Shown here: piece after piece, positions 42,859 to 54,439 of the stretch
Layout of the letters: each line of letters starts with the position of its first letter
Position numbering within the stretch: position 1 is the stretch's first letter
Source: Aquamicrobium sp. LC103
GTDB taxonomy: Bacteria > Pseudomonadota > Alphaproteobacteria > Rhizobiales > Rhizobiaceae
DNA: 64,000 nt
Assembly (NCBI RefSeq): GCF_001014615.2
Contig: NZ_LBCQ02000003.1
Coordinates: 372,001 to 436,000 of the forward strand
Reading direction: 5' to 3'
Notes under the pieces: generated by a model
Database searches by the model: none
Told to the model about the DNA's origin: nothing
The model's input: the letters and a program-made list of their open reading frames with translations, nothing else
Made by a program: the position numbers and the translations under genes

Positions 42859-43148
42859 GGCCGGTTCTCCATCGTGGGCGCGGCGCACTTGAAAAATGGC
42901 CCCGTCGGGACCATATGGCGCAGCGAAACGCACGGGCAGAGCAGCTTTTCGCAACTCCCCCGCGCAAGAAAAAGTTCAATCCATGCAGGTGACGAAAAAT
43001 AGGCGAAGGCGCTGGCGCGGTCAATGCCGCGGCGGCTCCGCCGACCGAAAAACATAAGCCTGCAAGAACAGTGACTTAGTTCCGAAACGGTTTGCGCCGG
43101 GCAGTGCCCGGCGCTATTGTCCGTCGCAGGAGAACAGGAGAAGACGCC

Positions 43149-43598
43149 ATGCGCGACCAGATCGCCCAGGCACTCAGGGACGCCCAGAAATCGCAGGACA
43201 AGCGCCGCATGTCGACGCTGCGCCTGATCCAGGCCGCGATCCAGGATCGCGACATCGCGAATCGCGGCGCCAGCAAGGACCCCGTCAGCGACGAGGAGAT
43301 CCTGCAGATCCTCTCCAAGATGGTGAAGCAGCGCGAGGAATCGGCCAAGGCCTTCGAGGAGGGCAACCGCCTCGAGCTCGCCGAGCAGGAGCGCGAGGAG
43401 ATCGCGATCATCCGCGACTTCCTGCCCCGCCAGCTCGGCGAGGAGGACGTACGCCGCGCCTGCCGCCAGGTCATCGACGAGGTCGGCGCCGACGGCCTGC
43501 GCGACATGGGCCGCTGCATGAACGCGCTCAAGGAGAAGTTCCCCGGACGCATGGACTTTTCCAAGGCCAGCGGCATCGTCAAGGGCCTGCTCCAGTAG
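43149..43598 (+). CDS. yqeY: GatB/YqeY domain protein
   Basis: 149 residues. The YqeY pattern is clear: QIAQALRDAQKSQDKRRMSTLRLIQAAIQDRDIANRG, then ILQILSKMVKQREESAKAFEEGNRLELAEQEREEIAIIRDFLPRQL and the C-terminal tRNA-binding-like half RDMGRCMNALKEKFPGRMDFSKASGIVKGLL. Related to the tail of GatB, the amidotransferase subunit that corrects misacylated tRNA; YqeY itself has an undefined role, perhaps in tRNA binding. Divergent from carA and upstream of the dnaG-rpoD segment, as in many Rhizobiales. Confidence 0.93.
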   Translation: MRDQIAQALRDAQKSQDKRRMSTLRLIQAAIQDRDIANRGASKDPVSDEEILQILSKMVKQREESAKAFEEGNRLELAEQEREEIAIIRDFLPRQLGEEDVRRACRQVIDEVGADGLRDMGRCMNALKEKFPGRMDFSKASGIVKGLLQ

Positions 43599-43639
43599 CC
43601 TGCGCACGTGCCTGTGCCATGGTGTGCCACCGACGGCAC

Positions 43640-43690
43640 GGCGTCGTCATCCTCGGGCCTAGCCCGAGGATCGATGCCGGAACGACCGGG
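43640..43690. repeat. Hairpin repeat CCTCGGGC...GCCCGAGG
   Basis: GTCATCCTCGGGCCTAGCCCGAGGATC with the tail GATGCCGGAAC forms a strong hairpin after yqeY. A close copy (CGTCCTCGGGCTTGCCCCGAGGATCCATGCCGGAAC) is near 48635-48671. It may act as a terminator or stability element for yqeY. Confidence 0.6.
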
Positions 43691-43719
43691 CCACGAGGGT
43701 CCCGCCCCATGTCGTCAGG

Positions 43720-45375
43720 CTATAGCCGCTCGAACCACACGTTTCGCAAGCGGTCGGTGTTGAGCAGGAGGCCACGGATCGCCCCTGCGGCATCGCGTGT
43801 GAAGCGCAGGCGGCTGCGGCCTTCGATGAACAGGTCTTTCGCCAACGGCCTCATGGGCTGAAGCGGATGCTTTAGCGCCGTGGAGGCAAGACCATCCTTT
43901 TGAAGAACCACTTCGTACGGGTAGACCGTTTCCGGAGAAACGTAGATACCGGCGAATTCTTCCAGGTCTTGCGGAGAATAGCTGAAGCATTCGGATCGGA
44001 TGAAGCGGTTCGCAAAGCGGCCGTCGACCATCGCCGATAACGTCCGATCCTCGTTCACGACGAATTCCGTGCGTGGATAGAGCGCATAGCGGAACCGGCC
44101 GTCTTCCATCTCTGTCAATTCATGGGCCTGTTCCGCGACTGGCGCCCCGCCACGCAGCTTACCGTCATGAAAATGAAGGTGAAGAGACTCGTCGCCATCC
44201 TCCGGGTCAAGATAGAGCCCCGCCATGCGTGCGAGCCGCTCGGGATCGGACACGCGCGGCGTTGTCGGCGGATCGTTCCTGCGCCCTGCTTCCAGCTTGG
44301 ATCGCAGGCAGATATCGGCGATGCGCCGCGACAACGCCGGCGGTTCGATGGAAGAAAGGTTGCTCAGGATCGCGACCGAAAGCCCATGGTGCGGGAACCG
44401 CATGAAGTTCGAGCGAAAGCCGGCGTCCCCGCCCGTATGCTCGACAATTTCGAGGCCGCGATAGGTGCCGAGCCCCACCCCGCCGCCATAAGGAACGGTC
44501 GAGCCATCGCTGAGGACACCGCGCCGGTGCATCCGCTCGAAGACGGACCGGCCTCCGACGCGGCCCGAACGGAAATTCTCGTCCCACCGGGCGAGGTCTT
44601 CCACCGTGGTGAGCATGCTGGTCGCGCCGACCGTTTCGAGGTTGGTCTGAGCGAGATCGAAACCATCCTCATGCGGGTGATAGCCATAGGCCGCGCCCTT
44701 GATGACCTCGCCGTGACGGTCGCGGAAGAAGGTGCGCGTCATCTTCAGCGGCTCGAATATCCGCGACGATGTGAATCGCCGGAAAGACTGACCGGAGATG
44801 CTGGCGACGACCCGGGCCAGCAGCGTGTAGCCGGTGTTGCAATACATGAAGCGCGCGCCGGGCGGAAAATTCAGCACCCTCTGTCGCTCGATCGTGCGCA
44901 GCACATCCTCGTCGGTGATCAGGTCCTTCGAATAGCGCCAGCCCGACAACATCAGCAACTCCCATTGATCGCGCAAGCCACTGGTGTGGTGGATGAGATG
45001 GTCGAGTGTGATGGGCATGCCGAAATCCGGCACCTCGGTGACATACTGGCGAACATCGTCGTCCAGCGAGAGCCCGCCTTCTTCCGCCAGCAGATAGACC
45101 GCCATGGCGGTGAACTGCTTGGAAACAGACGCCGAATGGAAGATGGAGGATGGCGCGATCGGCACGTCATGATCCAGATTGGCCATGCCGTAGCCGCGCT
45201 TGAGAAGGATTTCACCATCCCGTATCACGGAGACCGCCGCGCCGGGCGAGTCCGCCCGCGCCCAGCCTGCGAAGAGGGTGTCGATTTCGTCGATCATGCG
45301 GGACACGGCCATATTTTGAAATTCTACCGCAAGTGGAACGAACGTCGAGTCCTTTGGGTGCGAAGTCGCTGGCAT
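43720..45375 (-). CDS. Serine hydrolase, class C beta-lactamase / D-aminopeptidase family
   Basis: About 551 residues. The penicillin-binding-protein fold motifs are all present: SxxK as SVSK (in SASVSKQF), YxN as YCN (RFMYCNTGY), and the KTG-equivalent HTGG (EIVEHTGGDAG). The extra C-terminal 200 residues (LARMAGLYLDPEDG, FAGIYVSPETVYPY) form two lipocalin-like domains as in D-aminopeptidase DAP. Such enzymes cleave D-amino-acid peptides or esters. I chose ATG 45375, with GAGGGAGGGGG about 11 bases upstream; ATGs at 45312 and 45297 are alternatives. No signal peptide is evident, so it may be cytoplasmic. Confidence 0.85.
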   Translation of the reverse strand: MPATSHPKDSTFVPLAVEFQNMAVSRMIDEIDTLFAGWARADSPGAAVSVIRDGEILLKRGYGMANLDHDVPIAPSSIFHSASVSKQFTAMAVYLLAEEGGLSLDDDVRQYVTEVPDFGMPITLDHLIHHTSGLRDQWELLMLSGWRYSKDLITDEDVLRTIERQRVLNFPPGARFMYCNTGYTLLARVVASISGQSFRRFTSSRIFEPLKMTRTFFRDRHGEVIKGAAYGYHPHEDGFDLAQTNLETVGATSMLTTVEDLARWDENFRSGRVGGRSVFERMHRRGVLSDGSTVPYGGGVGLGTYRGLEIVEHTGGDAGFRSNFMRFPHHGLSVAILSNLSSIEPPALSRRIADICLRSKLEAGRRNDPPTTPRVSDPERLARMAGLYLDPEDGDESLHLHFHDGKLRGGAPVAEQAHELTEMEDGRFRYALYPRTEFVVNEDRTLSAMVDGRFANRFIRSECFSYSPQDLEEFAGIYVSPETVYPYEVVLQKDGLASTALKHPLQPMRPLAKDLFIEGRSRLRFTRDAAGAIRGLLLNTDRLRNVWFERL

Positions 45376-45462
45376 TCCAACGGCCGCCCCCTCCCTCGCG
45401 CAAATCCCCGAAACCGCATAATGTGCGCCGCGTAGAGCCCTCCGGACACGCCGTCGCAGCCC

Positions 45463-45813
45463 ATGTATGAAAGCTCGGATCAACCGCCCCTTCCCCTACC
45501 GGCCTTCCTCAGGCGCGTCGCCCTCCATTTCGGCGTCGTGCTTCTGCTGGTGCTGGGGTCGCTGGCGATCGGCGTTTCCGGCTATGTCTATTTCGAGGGC
45601 CTTTCCTTCCCCGACGCCTTCCTCCATTCGGCGACCCTGCTCGGCGGGCTCGGCCTCGTCGCGGCGCCCGCGAGCACCGGCGCCAAGCTCTTCGCCGGCT
45701 TCTACGCGCTCTATTCGGGCCTCGTCTTCCTCGCCGCCTTCGGCGTCATCCTGGCGCCGGTCCTGCACCGCGTGCTGCACCTCTTCCACTGGAACGACCG
45801 CCGGGAGGACTGA
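45463..45813 (+). CDS. Small membrane protein, two-TM pore-like arrangement
   Basis: 116 residues. Two membrane helices (VALHFGVVLLLVLGSLAIGVSGYVYFEGL and LFAGFYALYSGLVFLAAFGVILAPVLHRVLHLFHW) flank a short pore-like loop, SFPDAFLHSATLLGGLGLV. The layout resembles half a K-channel unit (TM-pore-TM), but the selectivity filter TVGYGD is replaced by GGLGLV, so ion conduction is unlikely or altered. Conserved small proteins of this type are common in Rhizobiales; function unknown. It lies 89 bp before the cyclo-ligase gene. Confidence 0.7.
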   Translation: MYESSDQPPLPLPAFLRRVALHFGVVLLLVLGSLAIGVSGYVYFEGLSFPDAFLHSATLLGGLGLVAAPASTGAKLFAGFYALYSGLVFLAAFGVILAPVLHRVLHLFHWNDRRED

Positions 45814-45902
45814 CGCGTCCGCGCGGCGACACGCACGCCTGTCGTTTTCGGCATATCCTCCGGGGCGCGAAGCGCATAGTCTTCTGGTCCGGAGGTGACG
45901 TC

Positions 45903-46565
45903 ATGACTGTCGCGGACGAAAAGGAAGAGCACGGCCAATACGCCTCGCCGCCCTGCTTCATGCACGAGCTCGAGCCCGGCTTCCGTGCAGGCGCGGCGGA
46001 CCGGCAGGCGTCCGGCGATGTCGCCCGCTGGCGCAAGGCCGAGCGCGCGCAGCTCATCGCCAAGCGCCTCGCCCTGCCCGCCGACACGCGCGCCGCCCAT
46101 GCCGCGCGCATCGCCACGAAGCTGGACGCCCTTCTCGGCGACGTCGCCGGCGGGACGGTCTCGCTCTACTGGCCGTTCCGAGGCGAGCCGGATTCGCGGG
46201 GCTGGGCACAAACGATCATCGATCGCGGCGGGCTGGTCGCCCTTCCGGTCGTCGTCGAGAAGGCCGCGCCTTTGATCTTCCGCCGCTGGAAGCCCGGCGA
46301 CCGGCTTGAAAAGGGCATCTGGAACATTCCGGTTCCCGCCGATGGCGAGCCGGTCCTGCCCGACATCGTCGTCTCGCCCGTGGTCGGCTTCGATCCCTCC
46401 AACTACCGCCTCGGCTATGGCGGCGGCTTCTACGACCGCACGCTTGCCGCCCTGCCGCGCCCCCGGCTCGTCGCCGGCGTCGGCTACGCCATGCAGCGCA
46501 TCCCGACCATCTATCCGCAGCCGCACGACGTCCCGATGGACGTCGTGCTGACCGAGGCGGACTGA
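45903..46565 (+). CDS. 5-formyltetrahydrofolate cyclo-ligase
   Basis: 220 residues. It converts 5-formyl-THF to 5,10-methenyl-THF with ATP, clearing the inhibitory formyl folate. Key blocks are RRWKPGDRLEKGIWNIPVP and the ATP-binding GFDPSNYRLGYGGGFYDRTLA with the glycine-rich loop. An N-terminal extension of about 40 residues (EKEEHGQYASPPCFMHELEP) precedes the usual start; GGAGGTGACGTC supports ATG 45903. This extension is common in Rhizobiales members. Monocistronic. Confidence 0.9.
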   Translation: MTVADEKEEHGQYASPPCFMHELEPGFRAGAADRQASGDVARWRKAERAQLIAKRLALPADTRAAHAARIATKLDALLGDVAGGTVSLYWPFRGEPDSRGWAQTIIDRGGLVALPVVVEKAAPLIFRRWKPGDRLEKGIWNIPVPADGEPVLPDIVVSPVVGFDPSNYRLGYGGGFYDRTLAALPRPRLVAGVGYAMQRIPTIYPQPHDVPMDVVLTEAD

Positions 46566-46657
46566 ACCGGACGAGGTGAGACCGTCCCCGCGAACGGCGC
46601 CTCTCCGGCAGCCGCGCCTGATCCTTCCCTGCGAAGCGGGGGGGTCCGAAGGACGAT

Positions 46658-48322
46658 CTACAGCGCCTTCAGCCGCGACTCGCGCAGCAGGCCCTGCTCC
46701 TCCAGCACCGGATAGGCGATCGAGGCGAGCAGCGAGTTGATCTGCTTCAGGTCGCGCACCGTGTCGAGATGGAGCGAACTGGTCTCCAGGCTCCTCGCCG
46801 TGCCCTCGCGCAGGCGCTCGAAATGCCGCTGCGAGGTGTCACGCTCGAGATCGCGCAGGCGGTCCTTCTCGCGCACCAGCTCCAGCGCGGTGTCGCGGTC
46901 GCGTGAGATCAGCACGTTGAAGGCGAGCCGCGCATTGGCAAGCACGGAGGCATGCAGCCCGCTCAACTCGCGCCAGCCCTCCGGCGTGAAGGACAGTCCG
47001 CGGTCGAGCTTCTTCTTCACGTGGACCAGCATGTTGCGCACGACGATGTCGCCGACCTGCTCCAGCTTCACGCTCGCCCCGAGCAGTTCCTGGCAGCGCA
47101 GCGCCTGGTCCTCGCTCAGCGGCCGCGTGGTGAGCTTCGCCAGATAGAGCTTGATCGCCGCGTGCTTGCGGTCGAGCCGGTCGTCGAGGGCCGCCAGCGC
47201 CTTGATGCGGTCGCGGTCCGGCTCCTCGTAGAGCTCCATGATCTCCTTGAGCATGATCTCCACCGTCTCGCACACGCCGACCACCTCGCGCGTCGCGTTC
47301 GCGAGCGCCTGGCCGGGCAGGTCGAGCGCGCTTTCGTCGAGCGCGCTGAGCTCGACCGTTTCGAGCGAATCCACCGGCTCGGGCGGCGTGCCGAGCGCCA
47401 CGAGGCCCTGCGAGGCGCGGTAGACGAGCCGCGCCAGCGGGATGCCGGCAATCAGGATCACGCAGTTGAAGAGGATGTGGGCGTTGATGATCTGGCCGGC
47501 GACGTCGGCGCCGAGGAACTCGACCGGTGGCCGGAACCAGAGGAACAGCGCCAGCATGACGAGCGAGCCGGCGCCGCGCATCAAGAGGTTGCCGATCGGC
47601 ACCACCCGCGCGGCGGCGGGGGCGGCCCGCGTCAGGAGCGGCGCGATCACCGAGCTGCCGAGATTGACGCCGAGCACCATCACGATGCCGAGCTCCGGCG
47701 GAATGAAGCCGCGCCCGGCGAGCGTGACGAGCAGCAGCACGGCCGCGATCGAGGAGTGGAACAGCCACGTCATCAGCGCGGCGAGCAGATAGGCCGTCAC
47801 CGGGTCGCCGGAGAAATAGTCGACGATCACCGGCAGCAGGCGGCTGTCGCGCAGCGGCTCCGAGGCGTGGCCGATCATCTCCAGCGACAGGATCAGCAGC
47901 GCGATGCCGACGAGGATGCGGCCGAACTGGCGCCAGGCGCGGCGCTCGGTGGCGAGGAACATCGTCGTGCCGGCCACCAGGCAGATCGGCACCAGCAGCG
48001 ACAGGTCGAAGGAGAGGATCTTGACGACCAGCGCCGAGCCGATCTCCGCGCCGCGCACGGCGAGCTGGCCCGCCATGCCGCCGACGATGCCCGACCCGGC
48101 GAAGGAGCCGACGAGCAGCGTCACGGCGGTCGAGCTCTGGAAGGCGATGGCGAGCGCCGCGCCGACGATCACCGAAAGGAACGGATTGCGCATCGTCTCG
48201 CGCAGCTTCTGGCGCAACACGTCGCCATAGGCGCGCTCGACGCCGGTGCGCACCATGCGCGTGGCATAGAGCAGCAGCGCCACCGCGCCGGCGAGATGGA
48301 CCAGAACGAGCGATCCGCTCAT
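46658..48322 (-). CDS. Na/Pi cotransporter family protein with PhoU-like tail
   Basis: 554 residues. The N-terminal about 300 residues hold two inverted NptA repeats with signature motifs AFQSSTAVTLLVGSFAG and LFHSSIAAVLLLVTLAG. The rest is a long cytoplasmic helical part resembling PhoU (ALAALDDRLDRKHAAIKLYLAKL, LEQVGDIVVRNMLVHVKKKLDRGL). The family imports phosphate with sodium or exports it, and the PhoU-like tail may sense phosphate. Transcribed alone from a candidate sigma-70 promoter at 48419-48448. Confidence 0.9.
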   Translation of the reverse strand: MSGSLVLVHLAGAVALLLYATRMVRTGVERAYGDVLRQKLRETMRNPFLSVIVGAALAIAFQSSTAVTLLVGSFAGSGIVGGMAGQLAVRGAEIGSALVVKILSFDLSLLVPICLVAGTTMFLATERRAWRQFGRILVGIALLILSLEMIGHASEPLRDSRLLPVIVDYFSGDPVTAYLLAALMTWLFHSSIAAVLLLVTLAGRGFIPPELGIVMVLGVNLGSSVIAPLLTRAAPAAARVVPIGNLLMRGAGSLVMLALFLWFRPPVEFLGADVAGQIINAHILFNCVILIAGIPLARLVYRASQGLVALGTPPEPVDSLETVELSALDESALDLPGQALANATREVVGVCETVEIMLKEIMELYEEPDRDRIKALAALDDRLDRKHAAIKLYLAKLTTRPLSEDQALRCQELLGASVKLEQVGDIVVRNMLVHVKKKLDRGLSFTPEGWRELSGLHASVLANARLAFNVLISRDRDTALELVREKDRLRDLERDTSQRHFERLREGTARSLETSSLHLDTVRDLKQINSLLASIAYPVLEEQGLLRESRLKAL

Positions 48323-48418
48323 CGCCGCCCGCCCGCCGCGAGGGCGCCCGAAATGGATGAAAAGGCTGGAATCATGATCTGCAAATCACCGGAAAGCCTT
48401 ATGGTTCCATGCGATCTT

Positions 48419-48448
48419 ATATTAGCCGGATAATTTTTTCACCGCCAA
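48419..48448 (-). promoter_or_regulatory. Candidate sigma-70 promoter for the Na/Pi transporter
   Basis: On the minus strand TTGGCG (48443-48448) is followed by an 18-bp spacer and TAATAT (48419-48424), about 97 bp before the transporter ATG, in a locally AT-rich stretch. Confidence 0.45.
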
Positions 48449-48479
48449 TTTACGACATCGGCGGGCCGGCCCATCCGAT

Positions 48480-49030
48480 CGGCGGAGGCGAGCTCGCCGT
48501 CCGGTGAAACCCTGTGGCGACAAGGGGATGCGGGGCGATCGGCCACGTCCCGCCACTTCGTCATTTTCCGGGAGAGGAGCAGTCTCAGGCCCGCCAGGGC
48601 CAACGGTCCCTGCGCCATCGAGCCCCGCGCCTTCGTCGTCCTCGGGCTTGCCCCGAGGATCCATGCCGGAACCGTGGCGAGAGACGGAGCGGCACAGATA
48701 CCCGCTCCCTGCCGAACGTCTAGGCATGGATTCCAGGGTCTGCGCCTGCGCTCCGGCTTCGCGCTGGAATGACGAATAGCGGGCGCAGCCGCTGCCCTCT
48801 TCTCCCCCGGGGAGAAGGCGGCCGCGCAGCGGCCGGATGAGGGGGAGCGCGCCGCTCGCCGGTATCCACGACGATTGGCCGCCGCGCGGGCAAGTCCCCC
48901 TCCCCCTTGTGGGGAGGGGTTAGGGGTGGGGGTGCGAAGCCGTGAGGATGCCGGCTGATTCCATATGCGATACACCTCCCCTTGTGGGGTGGGGGTAAGC
49001 CATATCCACCACCCCCCTGTGAATCACGGG
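48480..49030. repeat. Repeat cluster before dnaG
   Basis: About 550 bp of mosaic repeats: the CCTCGGGC hairpin family at 48635-48671; TTCTCCCCCGGGGAGAAGGCGGCCGCGCAGCGGCCGGATGAGG at about 48801-48843; CCCCCTCCCCCTTGTGGGGAGGGGTTAGGGGTGGGGGTG at about 48896-48934; and CGTGAGGATGCCGGCTGATTCCATATGCGAT at 48941-48971, which recurs near 20.42 kb. Confidence 0.7.
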
Positions 49031-49101
49031 CAAAGCCGCAGCCGCATGTCGCGCTTTTCCCGCTTCGTGCTTATATGGAAGGCTGAACGGGTCCCCATAG
49101 A

Positions 49102-51039
49102 ATGCGCTTCACCACCTCCTTCCTCGATGAGATCCGCGACCGCGTGCCGATTTCCTCGGTCATCGGCCCGCGCGTCACCTGGGACAGGAAGAAGACCAAC
49201 ACCTCGCGGGGGGACTTCTGGGCATGCTGCCCCTTCCACGGCGAGAAATCGCCGAGCTTCCACTGCGAGGACAAGAAGGGCCGCTATCATTGCTTCGGAT
49301 GCGGCGTTTCCGGCGACCATTTCCGCTTCCTGACCGAGCATGACGGGCTGAGCTTTCCGGAAGCGGTGGAGCGCGTGGCCGAGATGGCCGGCGTGCCCAT
49401 GCCCGCCCGCGACGTCGAGGCCGAGAAGCGCGAGAAGGAGCGCACCTCGCTCATCGACGTGATGGAGATGGCGACGGCCTTCTTCCAGGAACGGTTGCAC
49501 AGCGCCGACGGCGCCAGGGCCAGGGCCTATCTGCGCGACCGCGGCCTTTCCTCCGTCACCCAGCAGAAATTCCGGCTCGGCTTCGCGCCCGACAGCCGCA
49601 ACGCGCTGAAGGAGCACCTCGCCGGCAAGGGCGTGACCAAGGAGCAGATCGAGGCCTGCGGGCTGGTGCGCCACGGGTCCGACGTGCCGGTCTCCTACGA
49701 CTGGTTCCGCGACCGCATCATGTTCCCGATCCCGGATTCGCGCGGTCGCGTCATCGCCTTCGGCGGCAGGGCGATGTCGGCCGACATTCCGGCGAAATAC
49801 ATGAACTCGCCCGAGACCGAGCTCTTCCACAAGGGCAACGTGCTCTTCAACTTCGCCAATGCGCGCAAGGCGCAGGTCAAGGCCGGCACCGTCATCGCCG
49901 TCGAGGGCTACATGGACGTGATCGCGCTCGCCCAGGCCGGCTTCGAGAATGCGGTCGCTCCCCTCGGCACGGCGCTGACCGAAAACCAGTTGGAGCTTCT
50001 GTGGCGCATGACCGGCGAGCCGGTGCTCTGCTTCGACGGTGACCAGGCCGGCCTCAAGGCCGCGTGGCGGGCTGCCGACCTCGCCTTGCCGATGATCCAG
50101 GCCGGACGGACGCTGCGTTTCGCGCTCTTGCCGGAGGGCAAGGATCCGGACGACATCGTCCGCGACGAAGGGGCTGCCGGTTTCCAGCAGGTTCTCGCCG
50201 AGGCGCGTCCGCTCGCCGAGCTGCTCTGGCTGCGCGAGACCTCGGGCGGCGTCTTCGACACGCCGGAGCGGCGCGCCGAGCTCGAAAAATCGCTGCGCGA
50301 GCTCACCGGCCGCATTCGCGACGAAAGCGTGCGCCGCCATTACCAGCAGGACATGCGCGAGCGCGTGAACAGCTTCTTCGGCGCCCAGCGCCCGCAGCGC
50401 GGCCGGGGAGGCGACAACGATCGCGGCTACGGCCCGCGCGGGCGGCCGGGCCAGGCCACGGGCCGGCTGGCGATGACGGAAAGCCTCGCCCGCTCGGCGC
50501 TGGTCAAGAGCGGCGGCGGCACCCCGCCCCTGCGCGAGACCACCATGCTGGTCGCCATGGTCAATCACCCGCTTCTGCTCGACGAATATTTCGAGGCGTT
50601 CGAGGACATGGCGCTGAGCCATCCCGACCTGCGCCGGCTGCACAGCGCCCTGCTCGACGCCATGGCCCACGGCACCGCGCATGAGAGGCAGGCGCTGGTC
50701 GGGGCAATCGAGGCGGCCGGCCTCGGCGAGATCTGGCAGCGCGCCGTGGCGCTCATCCGCAAGGCGCGGCAATGGACCGCACTCGAGGACGCCGCGCTCG
50801 ACGACGTGCGCGAGGCGTTCGGCCAGGCGGCGGCGCTCTATTCGCGGGCCCGCGAGCTGCGCCAGCAGCGCGCCAGCGTCCAGGCGGCGCTTGCCGAGGC
50901 TGTGGAAAACGGGGAAGAACAGTCGAGCCAGCACCTCCTGCAGGTGCTCAACACGATCAGCGTCGACATCGCCAATCTCGAGCGGCTGGAGGCGCTGGTC
51001 GACGGTTTCGGCGTCTCTTCCGGCCGGGTTGCCGGCTGA
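49102..51039 (+). CDS. dnaG: DNA primase
   Basis: 645 residues. DnaG makes RNA primers at the replication fork with the DnaB helicase. The CHC2 zinc finger is C43, H46, C64, C67 (ACCPFHGEKSPSFHC; RYHCFGCGVSGDH). The TOPRIM catalytic core has IAVEGYMDVIALAQAGFENAVAPLGTALT and FDGDQAGLKAA. The C-terminal half includes the helicase-interaction part, preceded by an Arg/Gly-rich linker (QRGRGGDNDRGYGPRGRPGQ). Upstream of rpoD, the conserved macromolecular-synthesis arrangement. Confidence 0.97.
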   Translation: MRFTTSFLDEIRDRVPISSVIGPRVTWDRKKTNTSRGDFWACCPFHGEKSPSFHCEDKKGRYHCFGCGVSGDHFRFLTEHDGLSFPEAVERVAEMAGVPMPARDVEAEKREKERTSLIDVMEMATAFFQERLHSADGARARAYLRDRGLSSVTQQKFRLGFAPDSRNALKEHLAGKGVTKEQIEACGLVRHGSDVPVSYDWFRDRIMFPIPDSRGRVIAFGGRAMSADIPAKYMNSPETELFHKGNVLFNFANARKAQVKAGTVIAVEGYMDVIALAQAGFENAVAPLGTALTENQLELLWRMTGEPVLCFDGDQAGLKAAWRAADLALPMIQAGRTLRFALLPEGKDPDDIVRDEGAAGFQQVLAEARPLAELLWLRETSGGVFDTPERRAELEKSLRELTGRIRDESVRRHYQQDMRERVNSFFGAQRPQRGRGGDNDRGYGPRGRPGQATGRLAMTESLARSALVKSGGGTPPLRETTMLVAMVNHPLLLDEYFEAFEDMALSHPDLRRLHSALLDAMAHGTAHERQALVGAIEAAGLGEIWQRAVALIRKARQWTALEDAALDDVREAFGQAAALYSRARELRQQRASVQAALAEAVENGEEQSSQHLLQVLNTISVDIANLERLEALVDGFGVSSGRVAG

Positions 51040-51450
51040 CGCCGCGCGCCGGCGCCCTTGCGGATGCGTTTTTGCGTTCTACATATGGGGCGCAGGGAAA
51101 GCGCGGCCATATGGCGCGCCGTCGTTTCAGGACCCCGAGAACGGCGACCGGATTCGCAATTGATTCGCTTTTTTATCGCGAATCATGTCTCTGCCGCTTG
51201 ACCTTCCGCTAGAATGACGGAATCAGGACGACCATAAAAGTTAATGTGCGGGTATTTTTCCCGCCCTGCTGATGAACGGCGGAACGCTGGGTCGTGGACG
51301 GGCAAAGGTTCCCGCCATATATGCAGGGTTAATCGGGAATTAAGGTAAAAGCGATTATCGCGGCTAAATCGCGGGATTCGCTTGATTTTCCCGCTAACGC
51401 AGGAGCCGGGGCGGCTTCGACGTACTCTCGTCTGCTTGGAGATACAGCAT
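51040..51450 (+). promoter_or_regulatory. dnaG-rpoD spacer and rpoD leader
   Basis: About 410 bp, AT-richer than the genes around it. It contains GATTCGC...GCGAATC near 51164-51185, a hairpin GCGGG-TATTTTT-CCCGC (51248-51264) and GCGGGA...TCCCGC (51371-51394). rpoD in alphaproteobacteria often has its own promoters here. I cannot place a promoter with confidence, and no small gene is seen. Confidence 0.4.
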
Positions 51451-53466
<2,016 letters not shown>

Positions 53467-53493
53467 TTCCGCGAAACGCGGTCCGAAGTCTCG

Positions 53494-53527
53494 ACCCGGC
53501 CGGCGCAAGCTGGCCGGGTTTTTCTTT
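53494..53527 (+). terminator. Rho-independent terminator of rpoD
   Basis: ACCCGGCC (53494-53501) pairs with GGCCGGGT (53512-53519), with inner GC pairs around a short loop, followed by TTTTT and CTTTA. It ends 61 bp after the rpoD stop. Confidence 0.88.
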
Positions 53528-53577
53528 ATGGGTTATGTTTCGCGTGAAGGGATCGTCATTGTTAAAGGATTTCTCTC

Positions 53578-54342
53578 ATGAATTTCTCGGCCGCAAGGCT
53601 CTTGCCGACGATCCTGCTCGTGCTGGGTGTCGTCCTTCATTCCGCGTCCGCCATGGCTGAAGCCAGGACGATCCAGGGCAACGTCGTCTATCGCGAGCGT
53701 GTCGCCCTGCCGCCGGCCGCGGTGATCGAGGTGCAGCTCGTCGACGTCTCACTCGCCGACGCGCCGGCCAGGACCATCGCCGAAACCAGGATGACGGCCG
53801 ACCGGCAGGTGCCGATCCCCTACGAGCTTCGCTACGACGATGCCGAAATCCAGCCCGGCCATTCCTACGCCCTTCAGGCGCGGATCACGGTGGAGGACCG
53901 GCTCTGGTTCATCAACACCACCCGCCATTCCGTTCTCGCCGGCGGAAAGGACGAGACCGACATCCTGGTCGAGCGCGTCGGCGCGGAGACCCAGGCGCCA
54001 ACGGTCGAAAGCCCCGTCGGGCGCTGGCTCGCCGAGGACATTCGCGGCGGCGGCGTCATCGACAACCTCCAGACCGTGCTGGAGATCGGCGAGGACGGCG
54101 CTGTGACCGGCAGCGGCGGCTGCAACCGCATGACCGGAAAGGCGACGGTCTCCGGCGCCGACATCACCTTCGGCCCGATCGCCAGTACGCGGATGGCCTG
54201 TCCGCCGGCGGTGATGGATCAGGAAGGCAAGTTCTTCGCCGCCCTCGATGAGGTCCGCTCCTGGCGCATCGACGCGCAGCGCGGGAAGCTGGAACTTCTC
54301 GGCCAGGACGGCGCGGTGCTGGTCACCCTCGCCGGCATGTGA
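53578..54342 (+). CDS. Exported YbaY-like and META-domain protein
   Basis: 254 residues. Signal peptide about 1-28 (LLPTILLVLGVVLHSASAMAEA). Residues about 30-130 resemble YbaY (IQGNVVYRERVALPPAAVIEVQLVDVSLAD, RYDDAEIQPGHSYALQARI, LVERV). Residues about 145-250 form a META/HslJ domain (VGRWLAEDIRGGGVIDNLQTVLEI, GSGGCNRMTGKATV, ITFGPIASTRMACPP, KFFAALDEVRSWRI). Both domains are periplasmic or lipoprotein modules linked to stress or novobiocin tolerance in E. coli. No lipobox, so probably soluble periplasmic. Confidence 0.85.
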   Translation: MNFSAARLLPTILLVLGVVLHSASAMAEARTIQGNVVYRERVALPPAAVIEVQLVDVSLADAPARTIAETRMTADRQVPIPYELRYDDAEIQPGHSYALQARITVEDRLWFINTTRHSVLAGGKDETDILVERVGAETQAPTVESPVGRWLAEDIRGGGVIDNLQTVLEIGEDGAVTGSGGCNRMTGKATVSGADITFGPIASTRMACPPAVMDQEGKFFAALDEVRSWRIDAQRGKLELLGQDGAVLVTLAGM

Positions 54343-54439
54343 GCGAACGCCGACGCGCCGTCATCTCGGCGCCTCCTTCATGGTGAGCTTGAGAACCACA
54401 TGCGCCACCGGCCCCGCGATGCGGTCATCGGCAGCGCCC

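Noticed and set aside
49024-50934. A 636-codon frame antisense to dnaG
   Set aside because: Shadow of the primase gene; no signal peptide, motif or ribosome-binding site.
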